Positions 1 through 9,086 of a stretch of 14,237 bases of DNA are shown here, one piece after another (position 1 is the stretch's first letter; each line of letters starts with the position of its first letter). A program made the translations under genes and the position numbers. This DNA comes from Verrucomicrobiota bacterium (GTDB lineage: Bacteria; Verrucomicrobiota; Verrucomicrobiae; Limisphaerales; UBA11358): positions 1 to 14,237 of the forward strand of contig JACZKP010000159.1 of NCBI GenBank assembly GCA_014860005.1. Reading direction: 5' to 3'. Under the pieces are notes generated by a model. That model saw only the letters and a list, made by a program, of their open reading frames with translations, ran no database searches and was not told the DNA's origin.

Positions 1-1
1 G

Positions 2-337
2 GTGGCCATTGCCGCGGCCGAGCAGGACGGCGCTATGGCCGCTGCGCTCGTCGCCAACGCTCTCGGCGCGGGCGAAGCACAGGACCGGGCTGCCGTTTCC
101 ATCGTACAACGTTGGGCGCAGTTCTCCCCGCAAGAGGCCGCAGCATGGGTAGCACAATTCCCGGATATTCCTTCGCGGGATGCGGCTGTGGAAAACCTTC
201 TAGCCCTTTGGACCGCCCAAGACGCCGAAGCCGCAGGCAACTGGGTGCGCGAACTACCGGCGGGTTCCCTGCGTGACGTCGGAACGGTTGCCTACGCCCA
301 AGCAGTGGCAGACCACACCGTCGTCACGGAGTTTTGA
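2..337 (+). CDS. C-terminal part of a tandem-repeat protein (partial, cut by the window edge)
   Basis: An open frame enters from the left edge and ends at TGA 335-337. The 111 visible residues contain two diverged copies of a roughly 33-residue helical repeat. One starts at 'WAQFSPQEAAAWVAQFP' and the other at 'WTAQDAEAAGNWVRELP'; each has the pattern W-x4-P/A-xx-A-A-x-W-V followed by a P-x-x-x-R-D turn. Long proteins built from such Trp/Ala-rich repeats are common as uncharacterised proteins in Verrucomicrobiota (family knowledge, from memory). The GTG at base 2 is simply the first in-frame start in the window; the true start is probably upstream. Function is unknown; a helical scaffold for protein contacts is a guess. 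The gene converges on the minus-strand cluster, and its last 14 bases overlap the end of the small minus-strand ORF at 324-695. Confidence 0.7.
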   Translation: MAIAAAEQDGAMAAALVANALGAGEAQDRAAVSIVQRWAQFSPQEAAAWVAQFPDIPSRDAAVENLLALWTAQDAEAAGNWVRELPAGSLRDVGTVAYAQAVADHTVVTEF

Positions 338-695
338 TCAGTGGCCGGACGTCGTGCTGTTTGAGACGGCTATGCGGGGTTCGTTTCGGAGCGTGCGATT
401 GATGCGAATGCTGCTGAACAACCTGGGTCGCTGCCGCCGGCCTGGTGAGGTTGGGCGTTCCGAAACATGAATGCACCAGGGATTGATCCTCCCACCGAAT
501 CATTCCCTTGCAATGATTGCCAACGCGTTTAAAACCGGACAAGCCGGTGATGACGTAGCATGCGGGCCGCTCTTGGGCGTGTTCCCGGCGGGCGTCTTCC
601 CGGGCGTATTTTTCGATGGCGGCGAGATAGGGCAAATCCGCGGCGATCAGGGTGTCATCCCGATAAAGCGCATATCTTTGTTTGGTGGTGCTCAT
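324..695 (-). CDS. Small uncharacterised protein, 123 aa
   Basis: The ATG at 695 lies six bases after the stop of the REC-PAS gene, so it is probably translated from the same message. No Shine-Dalgarno sequence is visible, which fits coupling to the upstream gene. Residues 1-65 look like a real soluble domain, with mixed polar and hydrophobic periodicity and motifs such as 'YALYRDDTLIAADLPYLAA' and a charged helix 'KYAREDARREHAQE'. The last 50 residues are rich in His, Gln, Pro and Thr, with no clear fold. They may be non-native sequence reached through a lost stop codon or a frameshift. The end overlaps the convergent gene at 2-337 by 14 bases. I do not recognise the family. Its place at the end of a signalling cluster may be chance, or it could be a small partner of the REC-PAS protein. 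Confidence 0.5.
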   Translation of the reverse strand: MSTTKQRYALYRDDTLIAADLPYLAAIEKYAREDARREHAQERPACYVITGLSGFKRVGNHCKGMIRWEDQSLVHSCFGTPNLTRPAAATQVVQQHSHQSHAPKRTPHSRLKQHDVRPLIKTP

Positions 696-701
696 GTTGA
701 T

Positions 702-1445
702 TCATTTTCGGAGTTCGTGACAAAGCCGGAGAACCAGGGCGCGGCCATATAACTTCAATTGTGTCGCATGCACACTCATCGCCAGGGCGGTTCCGTTCGC
801 CCGGAGCATATCGCATTTGAACACGGCTGGATTCGATCCGGACCCGGCGAAGGAAGGCGTGTCCAACGCCAGGAACTGGGATACCTTGTGGCCCAGAATC
901 TCGGCGCGGGTGCATCCCAGCAACGCCGCGGCGCCGCGGTTGGTGTCAATGATCTTTCCGCTTTGTTCGTCCGCCAGGAACGCCGCGTCTTCAAGGCTCT
1001 CGAATAGTTCGCGGTATTTGTGTTCCGACTCGCGCATGGACTCTTCGACCCGCCGACATTCCGCGTGTTCCGCGACTTCGCGCAGCGCCCGGTCCACCGC
1101 CGGGATCAGCCGCAACAGCCGGTGTTTGAGCACGTAGTCGGTGGCGCCGTTTTTCAGCGTCTCAATGGCGGCGTCCTCGCCAATGGTGCCGGAAACGAAT
1201 ATAAAGGGGACTTCGGGGCGCTTTTCCCGCGCCCGCGCCAGCGCCTCCCGCCCATTGAAACCAGGCATGGTGTAATCCGACAGGATGAGGTCCAGACCGC
1301 CTTGCTCCAGCGCAGCAAAAAAATCGGCGCGGTTGTCCACCCGCACAAAACAACAGTCCGGCCACCGCGCCGAAAGCATCGCCTCATTCAACCCGGCGTC
1401 GTTCGCGTCGTCCTCGAGATTCAAAACGTGTAATGGAGTATTCAT
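702..1445 (-). CDS. Response regulator receiver-PAS protein (REC-PAS), 247 aa
   Basis: A soluble two-domain signalling protein. REC occupies residues 5-122, with acidic pocket E11/D12/D13, phospho-acceptor D57 in 'LILSDYTMP', Ser85 in 'FVSGT' at the switch position and K107 in 'DYVLKH', so all residues needed for phosphorylation are present. A short charged helix (125-145) leads to a PAS domain (about 145-240) with 'YRELFESLEDAAFLADE' and 'IDTNRGAAALLG'. No kinase, DNA-binding or enzymatic output follows. It may therefore act as a phosphorylation-controlled adaptor, or as a shortened relative of REC-PAS-kinase proteins. The N-terminus ('MNTPLHVLNLEDDANDA') closely matches that of the hybrid kinase at 9231-10841 ('[17 protein letters not shown]'), which supports this start and implies paralogy. 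It lies 67 bases downstream of the multi-PAS hybrid kinase, a plausible partner. No clear ribosome binding site is seen. Confidence 0.88.
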   Translation of the reverse strand: MNTPLHVLNLEDDANDAGLNEAMLSARWPDCCFVRVDNRADFFAALEQGGLDLILSDYTMPGFNGREALARAREKRPEVPFIFVSGTIGEDAAIETLKNGATDYVLKHRLLRLIPAVDRALREVAEHAECRRVEESMRESEHKYRELFESLEDAAFLADEQSGKIIDTNRGAAALLGCTRAEILGHKVSQFLALDTPSFAGSGSNPAVFKCDMLRANGTALAMSVHATQLKLYGRALVLRLCHELRK

Positions 1446-1512
1446 GGTGTTGCAGGGTTTGGGCTTAAAGTGATGGTCGTCAGTTTCCGTTTTTGCCTCG
1501 GCAGGGTCATGA

Positions 1513-4500
1513 TCAGTTCCCGGGTGGTTTTACCTCACCGGAGTTGATGGTGAAGCCAAAGGTTTTTTGCGCTGGGTCCGGTTTCGGAGCGCCCGGTTGA
1601 TCCAGTATTTCGCGCACTTTGCAGGCCAGCGCGGACGGCGTGAACGGTTTTTGCAGCAGTGCCATGCCCGGATCCAGCACGCCTTGATGGACGATGGCCT
1701 GCTCGGTATAGGCGGAGGTGAAAAGAATCCGGGTGTGCGGATGCATCGCCCGTACGCGGTCGGCGAGTTCCTTGCCGCTCATGTGCGGCATGACGACGTC
1801 GATGAACAACAAATCAATGGGTTCAGCGCTGCGGTCATTCCGGCTCAGAGCTTCGACCCCGTTGGCGACCGCGAAAACCGTGTATCCCAGCCGTCTTAAC
1901 AAGGTCGCGGCCATCTCCCGCAAGGCGGGATCGTCCTCCACCAGCAGAATGGTTTCCGTCCCGCGCGGCAAATCCGGTGAGTCGAGCCGCTCGAGGTGAA
2001 GCTGCGCCTGGGGCTCGGCTTGCGGCAGGTAGATTTTGAAGGTGGAGCCCCGGCCCGGCTCGCTATAGACGCTGATATGTCCGCTGCTTTGTTTGATGAT
2101 GCCGTAACAGGTGGACAATCCCAAACCGGTCCCCTGGCCCACCCCTTTGGTGGAAAAGAATGGATCGAACGCGCGCCGCTTTACTTCTTCGCTCATGCCG
2201 GTGCCGGTGTCCGTGATTGCCAGCATCACGTAGTCGCCCGGTTTCAATTCCGGATAGCGGTCCATACTCTCCACGTCAAACGAAACGTTCCCGGTTTCCA
2301 GCGTGAGCTTGCCGCCGTTGGGCATGGCATCGGCGGCGTTCATGGCCAGATTCATGATGACCTGTTCGATCTGTCCGGCATCGGCTTTTACCGCTTTCAA
2401 TCCGGTGGCGGGAGCCATGCGCACGTCCACGGCGCGGCCCATCAAATGACGCAAGGTACTTTCCATACCGGCGAGGACAGCGTTCAGATCAAGGATTTCC
2501 GGCTGTAGAAACTGCTTGCGGCCATACGCCAGGAGTTGCCGCGTGAGCATGGCGGCACGACCCGCGGCTTTGCTGATTTCGGTCGCGTTTTCGATCAGCG
2601 GACTTTCTGGCGGAAGGTCGGCAAGCAGCAATTCACTCTGGCCGAGGATCGCCGTCAGGATGCTGTTGAATTCGTGGGCGATGCCGCCGGCCAGCTTGCC
2701 GACGGTTTCCATTTTTTGAGATTGAAACAGTTGAGCTTCCATCCGTTTGCGCGCGGTGATGTTCTGCACAAAGCCGTGCCATAAGATGCTGCCATCGGGT
2801 TCGCGTTGCGGCACCGCATGTCCCTCGACCCAGATTTCCCCCAGCCGCGTGCGACACACACGGAACTCGTCACGCCAAGGCGTCAACGTGCGGGCGGACT
2901 CGGCTATCGTGGCTTGCACGTGTCCGAGGTCGTCCGGGTGGATTAAGGAAAAGATGGGCGCCGCATCCTCAATCACATCTTTGGGTTGCAGGTCGAAGAG
3001 GCTGCTCAATACCCCGCTCGCAAAGGGCATCTGGGTGGAACCGTCGGGACGCAAGCGCAAGGAATAAATCATGCCGGGCACCGTAGCGGCGATCTGGACG
3101 AGTTGATCCTGCAGTTTCAAGCGCTGCCGCAACACCTCCTCCGCCTGCTTGCGTTCGGTGATGTCCTGATACGTCCCGAGCACGCCGCTGATCTCCCCCC
3201 TGGAATTGCGCAAAGGAATCTTGCTCGTCAGCAGCGTGATGGTGTTCCCTTCCGGAGTCGTCTGGGGTTCTTCGATGAGAAACTTGGAATTGCCACTCTG
3301 GATGATCTCGCGGTCACCCGCGCGATACAATTCCGCCTGCTCACGCCAGCCCATCTGGTAATCATCCTTCCCGATGATGTCATTCGGATCAGCAAATCCC
3401 GCATCGCGCGCGAAGATCGCGTTGCAGCCCAGGTAAACCAGATTCTTGTCCTTCCAGAATACCCGCACGGGGATCGCGTTGAGAATTCCTTCGATGATCT
3501 GTTTTGATTCCCGCAGCGCCTCCTCCGCCCGCTTGCGCTCGGTGATGTCTTCAATTGCGGCCATGGTCCGCGCGGGCTGGCCGGCGGCGTCCCGGATGAC
3601 CGTCATGTTGACGTTCACCCAGGCCAGCGCGCCGTCCTTGCGGACGTAGCGCTTCTCCATGCGGTAATCGGCGGCCTCGCCCCGCACGACTCGCTGGTAT
3701 TTCTCCCCGTCTTCCTGCCGGTCTTCCGGGTGCGTGAGTTCAGAAACGCGCATCTGCAGCAGCTCGGCGGCGGAGTAACCGGTGATCGCGCACATCTTCT
3801 GGTTCACACGCAGCCACTGTCCGGTGCGAGGGTCGGTCTGGGCGATGCCCACTGCGGCCAGCTCGAACATGGCGCGAAATTGTTCCTCGCTCTGGCGCAG
3901 CGCTTCCTCCGCGCGTTTACGCTCCGACACATCCTGTTTAATAGCCACGTAGCGGGTGATCACACCGTCGGCGTCCCGCAACGGGGTGATCGTCATCTCT
4001 TCCTCATAGAGGCTTCCGTCCTTGCGGCGGTTGGTGAGTTCCCCGCTCCAGACCTGACCGGAGGCAATCGTCTGCCACAGATTGCGATAGAACGCGGCAT
4101 CGCGGTTGCCCGCTCTCAGGACCCGCGGGTTTTGTCCGACGGCTTCCCGGGCGGTGTAACCGGTCAGGCCCGTGAAAGCGCGGTTAACCCATTGGATCGT
4201 ACCCGCGTGATCGGTAATCACAATGGCATTGGCGGCCGCATCGAGGGCGGTGGTCTGCACGCGAAGTTGTTCCTCGGTGCGCTGGTGCTCGGTGTTTTCC
4301 GCCTGCAAGGCGGCGTTGGTTTTTGCGAGTTCAGCGGTGCGCTCGGCGACCATGCTTTCCAGCTCCACCATTTTTCGCCGGGACTGTTGGTGCAGCCCCC
4401 ATTTCTCCGTGAGCGCGTGCGCCAATTGGAACGCTTCCACGCCGTCAAACGGCTTCTTGAGAATGAGCAACCCGTCGCGCTGCCCAAGCTGTTCAAACAT

Positions 4501-4884
4501 CTGCCCCCAGGAATAATCGGAGTAGGCCGTGCAGATGACGACCTGGAGACTGGGGTCCAGCTCCCAAAGTTTTCCGGTGGTTACCACGCTGTCCCAGCCC
4601 GGCGGCATCCGCACGTCCACAAATGCCAGGGAGTAGGGACGCCCGGCTTCAAGGGCTTTGGCCGCCAGCAACACTCCCGCCTGTCCCTGATAGGCCGAAT
4701 CTATTTCAAATTGCGTTTGCGGGAGCGATTCCGTGGGATTCCCGAACAGGGCCGTCCCGGCTGCGTCCAACGCCGCGGCCGCAGCCGTGGCGGGGCACAG
4801 AATTTTTCGGAAATCATCGTGGATCGCCCGATTGTCATCAATGACCAGCACGCGCCGGTTTTTGTCGGGAAGCGTAGTATTCAT
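1513..4884 (-). CDS. Multi-PAS hybrid histidine kinase (REC-PASx4-HisKA-HATPase-REC), 1123 aa
   Basis: Cytoplasmic hybrid sensor kinase with no membrane segment. Domains in order: REC1 (10-150; D16/D17, acceptor D90 in 'FVDVRMP', T119, K144), a coiled-coil linker (165-210), four PAS domains (about 210-323, 334-451, 461-579, 592-713) joined by 'ITERKRAEEALR'-type linkers, HisKA (724-789, phospho-site H737 in 'GGIAHEFNS'), HATPase (834-957; N845/N849, 'DTGTGM' 892-897, 'GQGTGLGLS' from 916), and REC2 (977-1097; acceptor D1029 in 'LLFIDVVMP', T1056, K1079). All catalytic residues are present. The N-terminal receiver suggests that another kinase controls it, and REC2 would pass phosphate on through an unseen histidine phosphotransfer protein. 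I chose ATG 4884, which overlaps the upstream stop as ATGA, over the TTG 33 bases earlier, because the overlap is the classic coupled arrangement and REC1 starts just after it. REC1 carries an Ala-rich insertion of about 30 residues after its first helix. Confidence 0.93.
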   Translation of the reverse strand: MNTTLPDKNRRVLVIDDNRAIHDDFRKILCPATAAAAALDAAGTALFGNPTESLPQTQFEIDSAYQGQAGVLLAAKALEAGRPYSLAFVDVRMPPGWDSVVTTGKLWELDPSLQVVICTAYSDYSWGQMFEQLGQRDGLLILKKPFDGVEAFQLAHALTEKWGLHQQSRRKMVELESMVAERTAELAKTNAALQAENTEHQRTEEQLRVQTTALDAAANAIVITDHAGTIQWVNRAFTGLTGYTAREAVGQNPRVLRAGNRDAAFYRNLWQTIASGQVWSGELTNRRKDGSLYEEEMTITPLRDADGVITRYVAIKQDVSERKRAEEALRQSEEQFRAMFELAAVGIAQTDPRTGQWLRVNQKMCAITGYSAAELLQMRVSELTHPEDRQEDGEKYQRVVRGEAADYRMEKRYVRKDGALAWVNVNMTVIRDAAGQPARTMAAIEDITERKRAEEALRESKQIIEGILNAIPVRVFWKDKNLVYLGCNAIFARDAGFADPNDIIGKDDYQMGWREQAELYRAGDREIIQSGNSKFLIEEPQTTPEGNTITLLTSKIPLRNSRGEISGVLGTYQDITERKQAEEVLRQRLKLQDQLVQIAATVPGMIYSLRLRPDGSTQMPFASGVLSSLFDLQPKDVIEDAAPIFSLIHPDDLGHVQATIAESARTLTPWRDEFRVCRTRLGEIWVEGHAVPQREPDGSILWHGFVQNITARKRMEAQLFQSQKMETVGKLAGGIAHEFNSILTAILGQSELLLADLPPESPLIENATEISKAAGRAAMLTRQLLAYGRKQFLQPEILDLNAVLAGMESTLRHLMGRAVDVRMAPATGLKAVKADAGQIEQVIMNLAMNAADAMPNGGKLTLETGNVSFDVESMDRYPELKPGDYVMLAITDTGTGMSEEVKRRAFDPFFSTKGVGQGTGLGLSTCYGIIKQSSGHISVYSEPGRGSTFKIYLPQAEPQAQLHLERLDSPDLPRGTETILLVEDDPALREMAATLLRRLGYTVFAVANGVEALSRNDRSAEPIDLLFIDVVMPHMSGKELADRVRAMHPHTRILFTSAYTEQAIVHQGVLDPGMALLQKPFTPSALACKVREILDQPGAPKPDPAQKTFGFTINSGEVKPPGN

Positions 4885-7800
4885 TTGAATTGTCCCGTCC
4901 CGGTTCGCGGGAGACAAGGCAGTTCGAGTGTGAATTCGGCACCCTGGCCGGGGCCGGCGCTGTGAACGGTCAACGAACCGCCCATCTCCTTCGCCGCCAG
5001 CGCGCCGCTGTGCAGGCCAAAACCGTGCCCGTCTTTGCGCGTCGTAAAACCGTGGTTGAAAATCCGCGTCAGATTTTTCGGTGGAATTCCGACCCCGTTA
5101 TCCGTCACCGAAATCTTGATCGAACCGCCACTATTGGCCACGCGAACCGTCAATTGTCGGTCATCGCGCTCCGAATCCTGGCAGGCGTGTTTGGCGTTGC
5201 GCAGCAGGTTCACGAGGATTTGCAGAATTTTGTGCTTCTCAAGGTTCAGCAGGGGTACGGTTTCAAATTCGCGGACGAGTTCCACGCGGTGACGAATCAA
5301 CGCATCCTCATGCATGCGGAGGCTGTCTTCCACCAGGTTCACCACGTTGATCATTTCTTTCACCCCGCGGAACGCCGCGTAGCTCTGCTGCATAGCCACA
5401 ATTTCCTTGATGTGCTCGACGTTGCGCTGCAACGAATCTAGTTCTCCGACCAAGGCCGCCTGCTCGGCCAGGAGATGCTCCGCGAGTTGGGCGAGATAGC
5501 CCGGCAACTGTTTGCCCTTCTCGTGACGGGTAATAAACTCCCAGAGGTCTGGCGAGTGTTCCCGCAGCAGGCTCACGACCTGGGCCAGCCGGGCCGTCTT
5601 GGATTGCTTCACGCTCTCCACGACCAACCCGGTGGAGACGTTGACGCTGTTGAGGACATTGCCGACGTTGTGCAACACATTGGTGGCAATTTCCGCCATG
5701 CCCGCCCGGCGGGAGGCGTCCATCAGTTGCCGGTGCATGGTTTCCAGTTCGGCTTGCGCGCGTTTGCGCTCGGCGATTTCCACGCGCACCCGTTGCATGG
5801 CTTGGGCCAGTTCGTCGGCCTGGGTCGCGGCCTCGGCCCGCAGCGTGGATTGCTGCATTTGGAAGGCATGATCTCGGATTTGTTTGATCTGCCGCTCAAC
5901 CAGGGCCGCCAAGGTCTTCGGCTCCAGCTTCTCCGACGGTTCGACGGAGTCGAACCCGGCGGAGAGATTTTCGGAAACGAGCGCGCCGTAGGCGGTTTCC
6001 ATGGAGCGCACCTTGGCCGTAGCGCCCCAGCGGTTGAAACAAACATAGGCCTGCTGCCAGTAAACCTGCGCGAGACGCTCATTCCCTCGTCCCCGCCAAA
6101 AGGCGTGCGCCCGTTCATTGGCCAGGCCTTCCCATTGAACGAATCCGCCGGCTTGGGCCGCTGCCACCGCCTGATCATAAAGTTCCATGGCCGCACCTGG
6201 CCGGTTGTCAATCCGGGCCAGTTCCGCGGCGGCCAGCAGATACTTGTGCTCGAAATTCTCCGGGCAGTTATCAGCCCAGATACGCAACTGGCCCCGCATC
6301 CGATCCAGTTCCGCGCGCCATTGAACCTGCTGCTGCGGGTCGGCGTTCGGATAAAGCGCGGTGAGAATCAACCCGCGCGCGAACATATGCTCGGCCCAAG
6401 GCAAAAGCCCCTGGGTGCCGACGGTGTAAATGAGCGGCTCGGTTTCGTCGGACGACGCCAGCGCGGCTTCATGCCGGCCCGACACCAGCAGGGAGCAGGT
6501 TTTGAGCACTTTGTAAATGCAAGTGACCTGGATGTTTTGATGACTTTCGACCCGTTTCAAATATTCCGCCTCCGACCAGTCGCCGTTCCCGGTCGCCGCA
6601 GGAGGTTCACCGGCCAAGTTGCCGAAGAGATTCAGCCCGCCCTCCAGCAGGTCAATGGCCCATTGATTATGACGGGAGCGGCTGAACGCCAGAGAGCGCT
6701 GCGATTCCTGGATCAATCCCGCCAGCGGGACGCCCTGATAGAACCGGCAATACATGTCGTGCCCAAAGGCATAGGCGGCATATTGCAGATTTCCCGAACG
6801 CAAGCCGATCTCGTAGGCGTCTTTGTAATCCTGCGTGCCGTGCCGGAGATGTTGGAACCAGTGCCGGATGGAGCTGCCAATCATCAAATAAAAAACACTT
6901 TGGTCCGATGGGGATCGAAACGTCTCGGTCATGAGACGGGTCGCGAGTTCACCGAATTCCCGGGCCGTGGCGTAATCGTTGTTCACCCAACCCATCAGTC
7001 CACCAAAGGCCGTGTGGCTGTAGCCGGCCTGGGGAATGTTGCCGTAACGCAAGGTCAGGTTCACCACCCGGGGAACAATCACGCCCCAGAGCCGCTGATC
7101 GAACCGGTAGCACGGCGGCCCCAGGGTGATCAGAATTTTCGCCGCCTTGAGCATCGCCGGATCGCTCATCACCGGCAGTTCAAAAAGCGAGGCGACGGAA
7201 CGGTGGCGCAACTCCTCCCGCACCTGGGCAATCTCGTCATCACGGGCCGCCTCGTAATCTTGCTCCGGCAGGCTGAGTCCCAGTGCGGCCAAGGCCTGAC
7301 GTCCCGCCGCGATGGCCTCCGGATACCGGGCCAGCAGGGTGTACTGAACGATCAAAATACTGAGCGCCTTCGCCTTTTCGGTGGCGGTACCGGCATGGGC
7401 CACCGCCTTTTGAATGCACGCCTCCGCCTCGGCAAAGCTCCCCTCGAGGAACTCGCACCCCGCCCGTTCCATGAAAAGCTGCAGGCCCAATTCGTCGTGA
7501 TCGCTCCCGAGTTGTGCGGCCAGACCGGGCCTTTCCAGAAAACGATTCGCCGCCCGGTAAAACTCGAGCGCCGCGCGATAGGCAGTGGCGGCGTAGGCTT
7601 TGCGCGCCGCCGCCAGATTCAATTCCAACAGCTTCAGTTGTTCTTCCGGAGCCGCGACGAAATGACTCCCGGCGTTCAGGTCGCTCACCACCTCGAACAA
7701 TTTATCGGCCAGTTGTTCCGACGTGAGGTGGGCAAGCAACAGCCGGCCAATCCTCAATCGCAGGCTCGGAAGTTCGCCCGGATCAATCAACGAATGCGCC

Positions 7801-9086
7801 GCCTGTTGAATCCGGTCGTGGCGGAACATCCAGACTTCGGGGCCACGAACTTTCTCCGCCGGAAAATCACCGCCCCCAACTTTCAGCGGCCGAAGCAACG
7901 ATTTGGCTTCGCGGGAGCCGAGCAGCGCCCGGCACTCGGCGATGGGGCGTCCGCTGATGATGCTCAGCGTGGTCAGGTCAAAGCGGTTGCCCAGGCAGGC
8001 GGCCAGGGAGAAAAGATTCCGCCGATCATCGTCGAGCCGGCGAAGTTTCAGGACAAACAGCCCCACCACATCGTCCGGCAGATCCGCTTCGCGGATTTCA
8101 TTCCGGCGCCAGTGCCAGCAGTTGCGCTCCCGGTCGAACCCGATCAAATCAATCTCGTGGAGATAGCTCAGAAACGACCGCGCAAAAAAGGGATTGCCCC
8201 GCGACTGTCCGTGGATCACTTCCGCCAGTCCCTCAATTTCGGTCAGAGCCGGTTTCAAGGTGTCCGTCAGAATGGCCCGCACATCCGCGACGGTGATGTT
8301 TTCAATCTGGAGCGCGACCACCGGCACCGCATCATTCCGCAACTTGTCCACCGCGGTCATCAGCGGGTGGCCGGAGTCCACCTCGTTGTCGCGATAGGAA
8401 ACAATCACCAGCAAATTGCGTAGCGTCATCCCCACCTGCATCTGCTGGAGCAGTTCACAGGAAGCGGCGTCCGCCCATTGCCAGTCATCCAGGAACAGCA
8501 CGAGGGGATGCTCTGGCCGGCAGATGGCCTGGAGAAAATTTCGAAAGACGCCCGCAAAGCGGTGCCGGGCTTCCTGTGGGCTGATGACTTCCAGCGGCGG
8601 CTGCGTTCCGAGCCAGGTCCCCAATTCGGGGACCAGATCCACCAACACCTGACCCAGGTTGCCGACCGCCTGATGCAGGTCCGCCTGGAAGCGGGCGAGT
8701 TGCTGGGCGTCCCCGGATTGCACTTCCCGGCCGAGTTCCCCCAGCGCCTGGCGAAACGCGAAATAAGGAATGTTCTGTTGGTATTGATCAAACTTGCCCC
8801 GGATGAAAAAGCCGTTGCGTTCCCGGATCGGCTGCTGAAGATCCTGCACCAAAGCCGTCTTGCCGATGCCGGAGGCTCCCGGCACCAACAAGACTTCGCC
8901 GCGACCGCTGCTGATGCGCTCAAAAGATTCCAGCAGCGTGGCCATTTCCCGGTCGCGCCCATAGAGCCGATCTGGAATCGTCAGCGGCTCCCGCGTGCCG
9001 CTCTTTTCCCCAATGATCGTTTTCGCAGCCTGCTCGTTGTGACGATCAGCACCCTGCAAATCTTTGAGAGCCGGCAGCCTATTCAT
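4881..9086 (-). CDS. ATPase-TPR-histidine kinase fusion protein, 1401 aa
   Basis: A large soluble signalling ATPase. After a 38-residue N-terminus comes the motif 'LYGRDREMATLL', then an AAA/STAND-type ATPase with Walker A 'GASGIGKT' (70-77), 'GKFDQ' (97-101), Walker B 'LVLFLDDWQWAD' (D200/D201), 'SRGNPFF' (295-301) and 'FRHDRIQQAAHSLI' (421-434). A long helical TPR-like region (about 450-1030) and a coiled coil (1056-1126) follow. The C-terminal kinase has H-box H1139 in 'VLHNVGNVLNSV', N-box N1293/N1297, 'DNGVGI' (1329-1334) and 'GHGFGLH' (1353-1359). In the known large family, this ATPase-TPR unit usually follows an N-terminal Ser/Thr kinase domain and is linked to GAF and kinase modules; here both the Ser/Thr kinase and GAF are absent. 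The start is fixed by a strong GGAGG six bases before ATG 9086; the longer GTG frame (9188) adds only low-complexity sequence. The stop overlaps the next start (ATGA). Confidence 0.9.
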   Translation of the reverse strand: MNRLPALKDLQGADRHNEQAAKTIIGEKSGTREPLTIPDRLYGRDREMATLLESFERISSGRGEVLLVPGASGIGKTALVQDLQQPIRERNGFFIRGKFDQYQQNIPYFAFRQALGELGREVQSGDAQQLARFQADLHQAVGNLGQVLVDLVPELGTWLGTQPPLEVISPQEARHRFAGVFRNFLQAICRPEHPLVLFLDDWQWADAASCELLQQMQVGMTLRNLLVIVSYRDNEVDSGHPLMTAVDKLRNDAVPVVALQIENITVADVRAILTDTLKPALTEIEGLAEVIHGQSRGNPFFARSFLSYLHEIDLIGFDRERNCWHWRRNEIREADLPDDVVGLFVLKLRRLDDDRRNLFSLAACLGNRFDLTTLSIISGRPIAECRALLGSREAKSLLRPLKVGGGDFPAEKVRGPEVWMFRHDRIQQAAHSLIDPGELPSLRLRIGRLLLAHLTSEQLADKLFEVVSDLNAGSHFVAAPEEQLKLLELNLAAARKAYAATAYRAALEFYRAANRFLERPGLAAQLGSDHDELGLQLFMERAGCEFLEGSFAEAEACIQKAVAHAGTATEKAKALSILIVQYTLLARYPEAIAAGRQALAALGLSLPEQDYEAARDDEIAQVREELRHRSVASLFELPVMSDPAMLKAAKILITLGPPCYRFDQRLWGVIVPRVVNLTLRYGNIPQAGYSHTAFGGLMGWVNNDYATAREFGELATRLMTETFRSPSDQSVFYLMIGSSIRHWFQHLRHGTQDYKDAYEIGLRSGNLQYAAYAFGHDMYCRFYQGVPLAGLIQESQRSLAFSRSRHNQWAIDLLEGGLNLFGNLAGEPPAATGNGDWSEAEYLKRVESHQNIQVTCIYKVLKTCSLLVSGRHEAALASSDETEPLIYTVGTQGLLPWAEHMFARGLILTALYPNADPQQQVQWRAELDRMRGQLRIWADNCPENFEHKYLLAAAELARIDNRPGAAMELYDQAVAAAQAGGFVQWEGLANERAHAFWRGRGNERLAQVYWQQAYVCFNRWGATAKVRSMETAYGALVSENLSAGFDSVEPSEKLEPKTLAALVERQIKQIRDHAFQMQQSTLRAEAATQADELAQAMQRVRVEIAERKRAQAELETMHRQLMDASRRAGMAEIATNVLHNVGNVLNSVNVSTGLVVESVKQSKTARLAQVVSLLREHSPDLWEFITRHEKGKQLPGYLAQLAEHLLAEQAALVGELDSLQRNVEHIKEIVAMQQSYAAFRGVKEMINVVNLVEDSLRMHEDALIRHRVELVREFETVPLLNLEKHKILQILVNLLRNAKHACQDSERDDRQLTVRVANSGGSIKISVTDNGVGIPPKNLTRIFNHGFTTRKDGHGFGLHSGALAAKEMGGSLTVHSAGPGQGAEFTLELPCLPRTGTGQFK

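Noticed and set aside
3730..4965. Plus-strand open frame of 411 codons opposite the front of the multi-PAS kinase
   Set aside because: Same reason: the minus strand carries recognisable REC and PAS domains throughout.
5475..8423. Long plus-strand open frame of 982 codons opposite the ATPase-TPR-kinase gene
   Set aside because: It lies wholly antisense to a protein with clear Walker, TPR and kinase motifs. Its translation is rich in Arg, Gly, Pro, Gln and His without any domain. High-GC genes often leave the complementary frame open.
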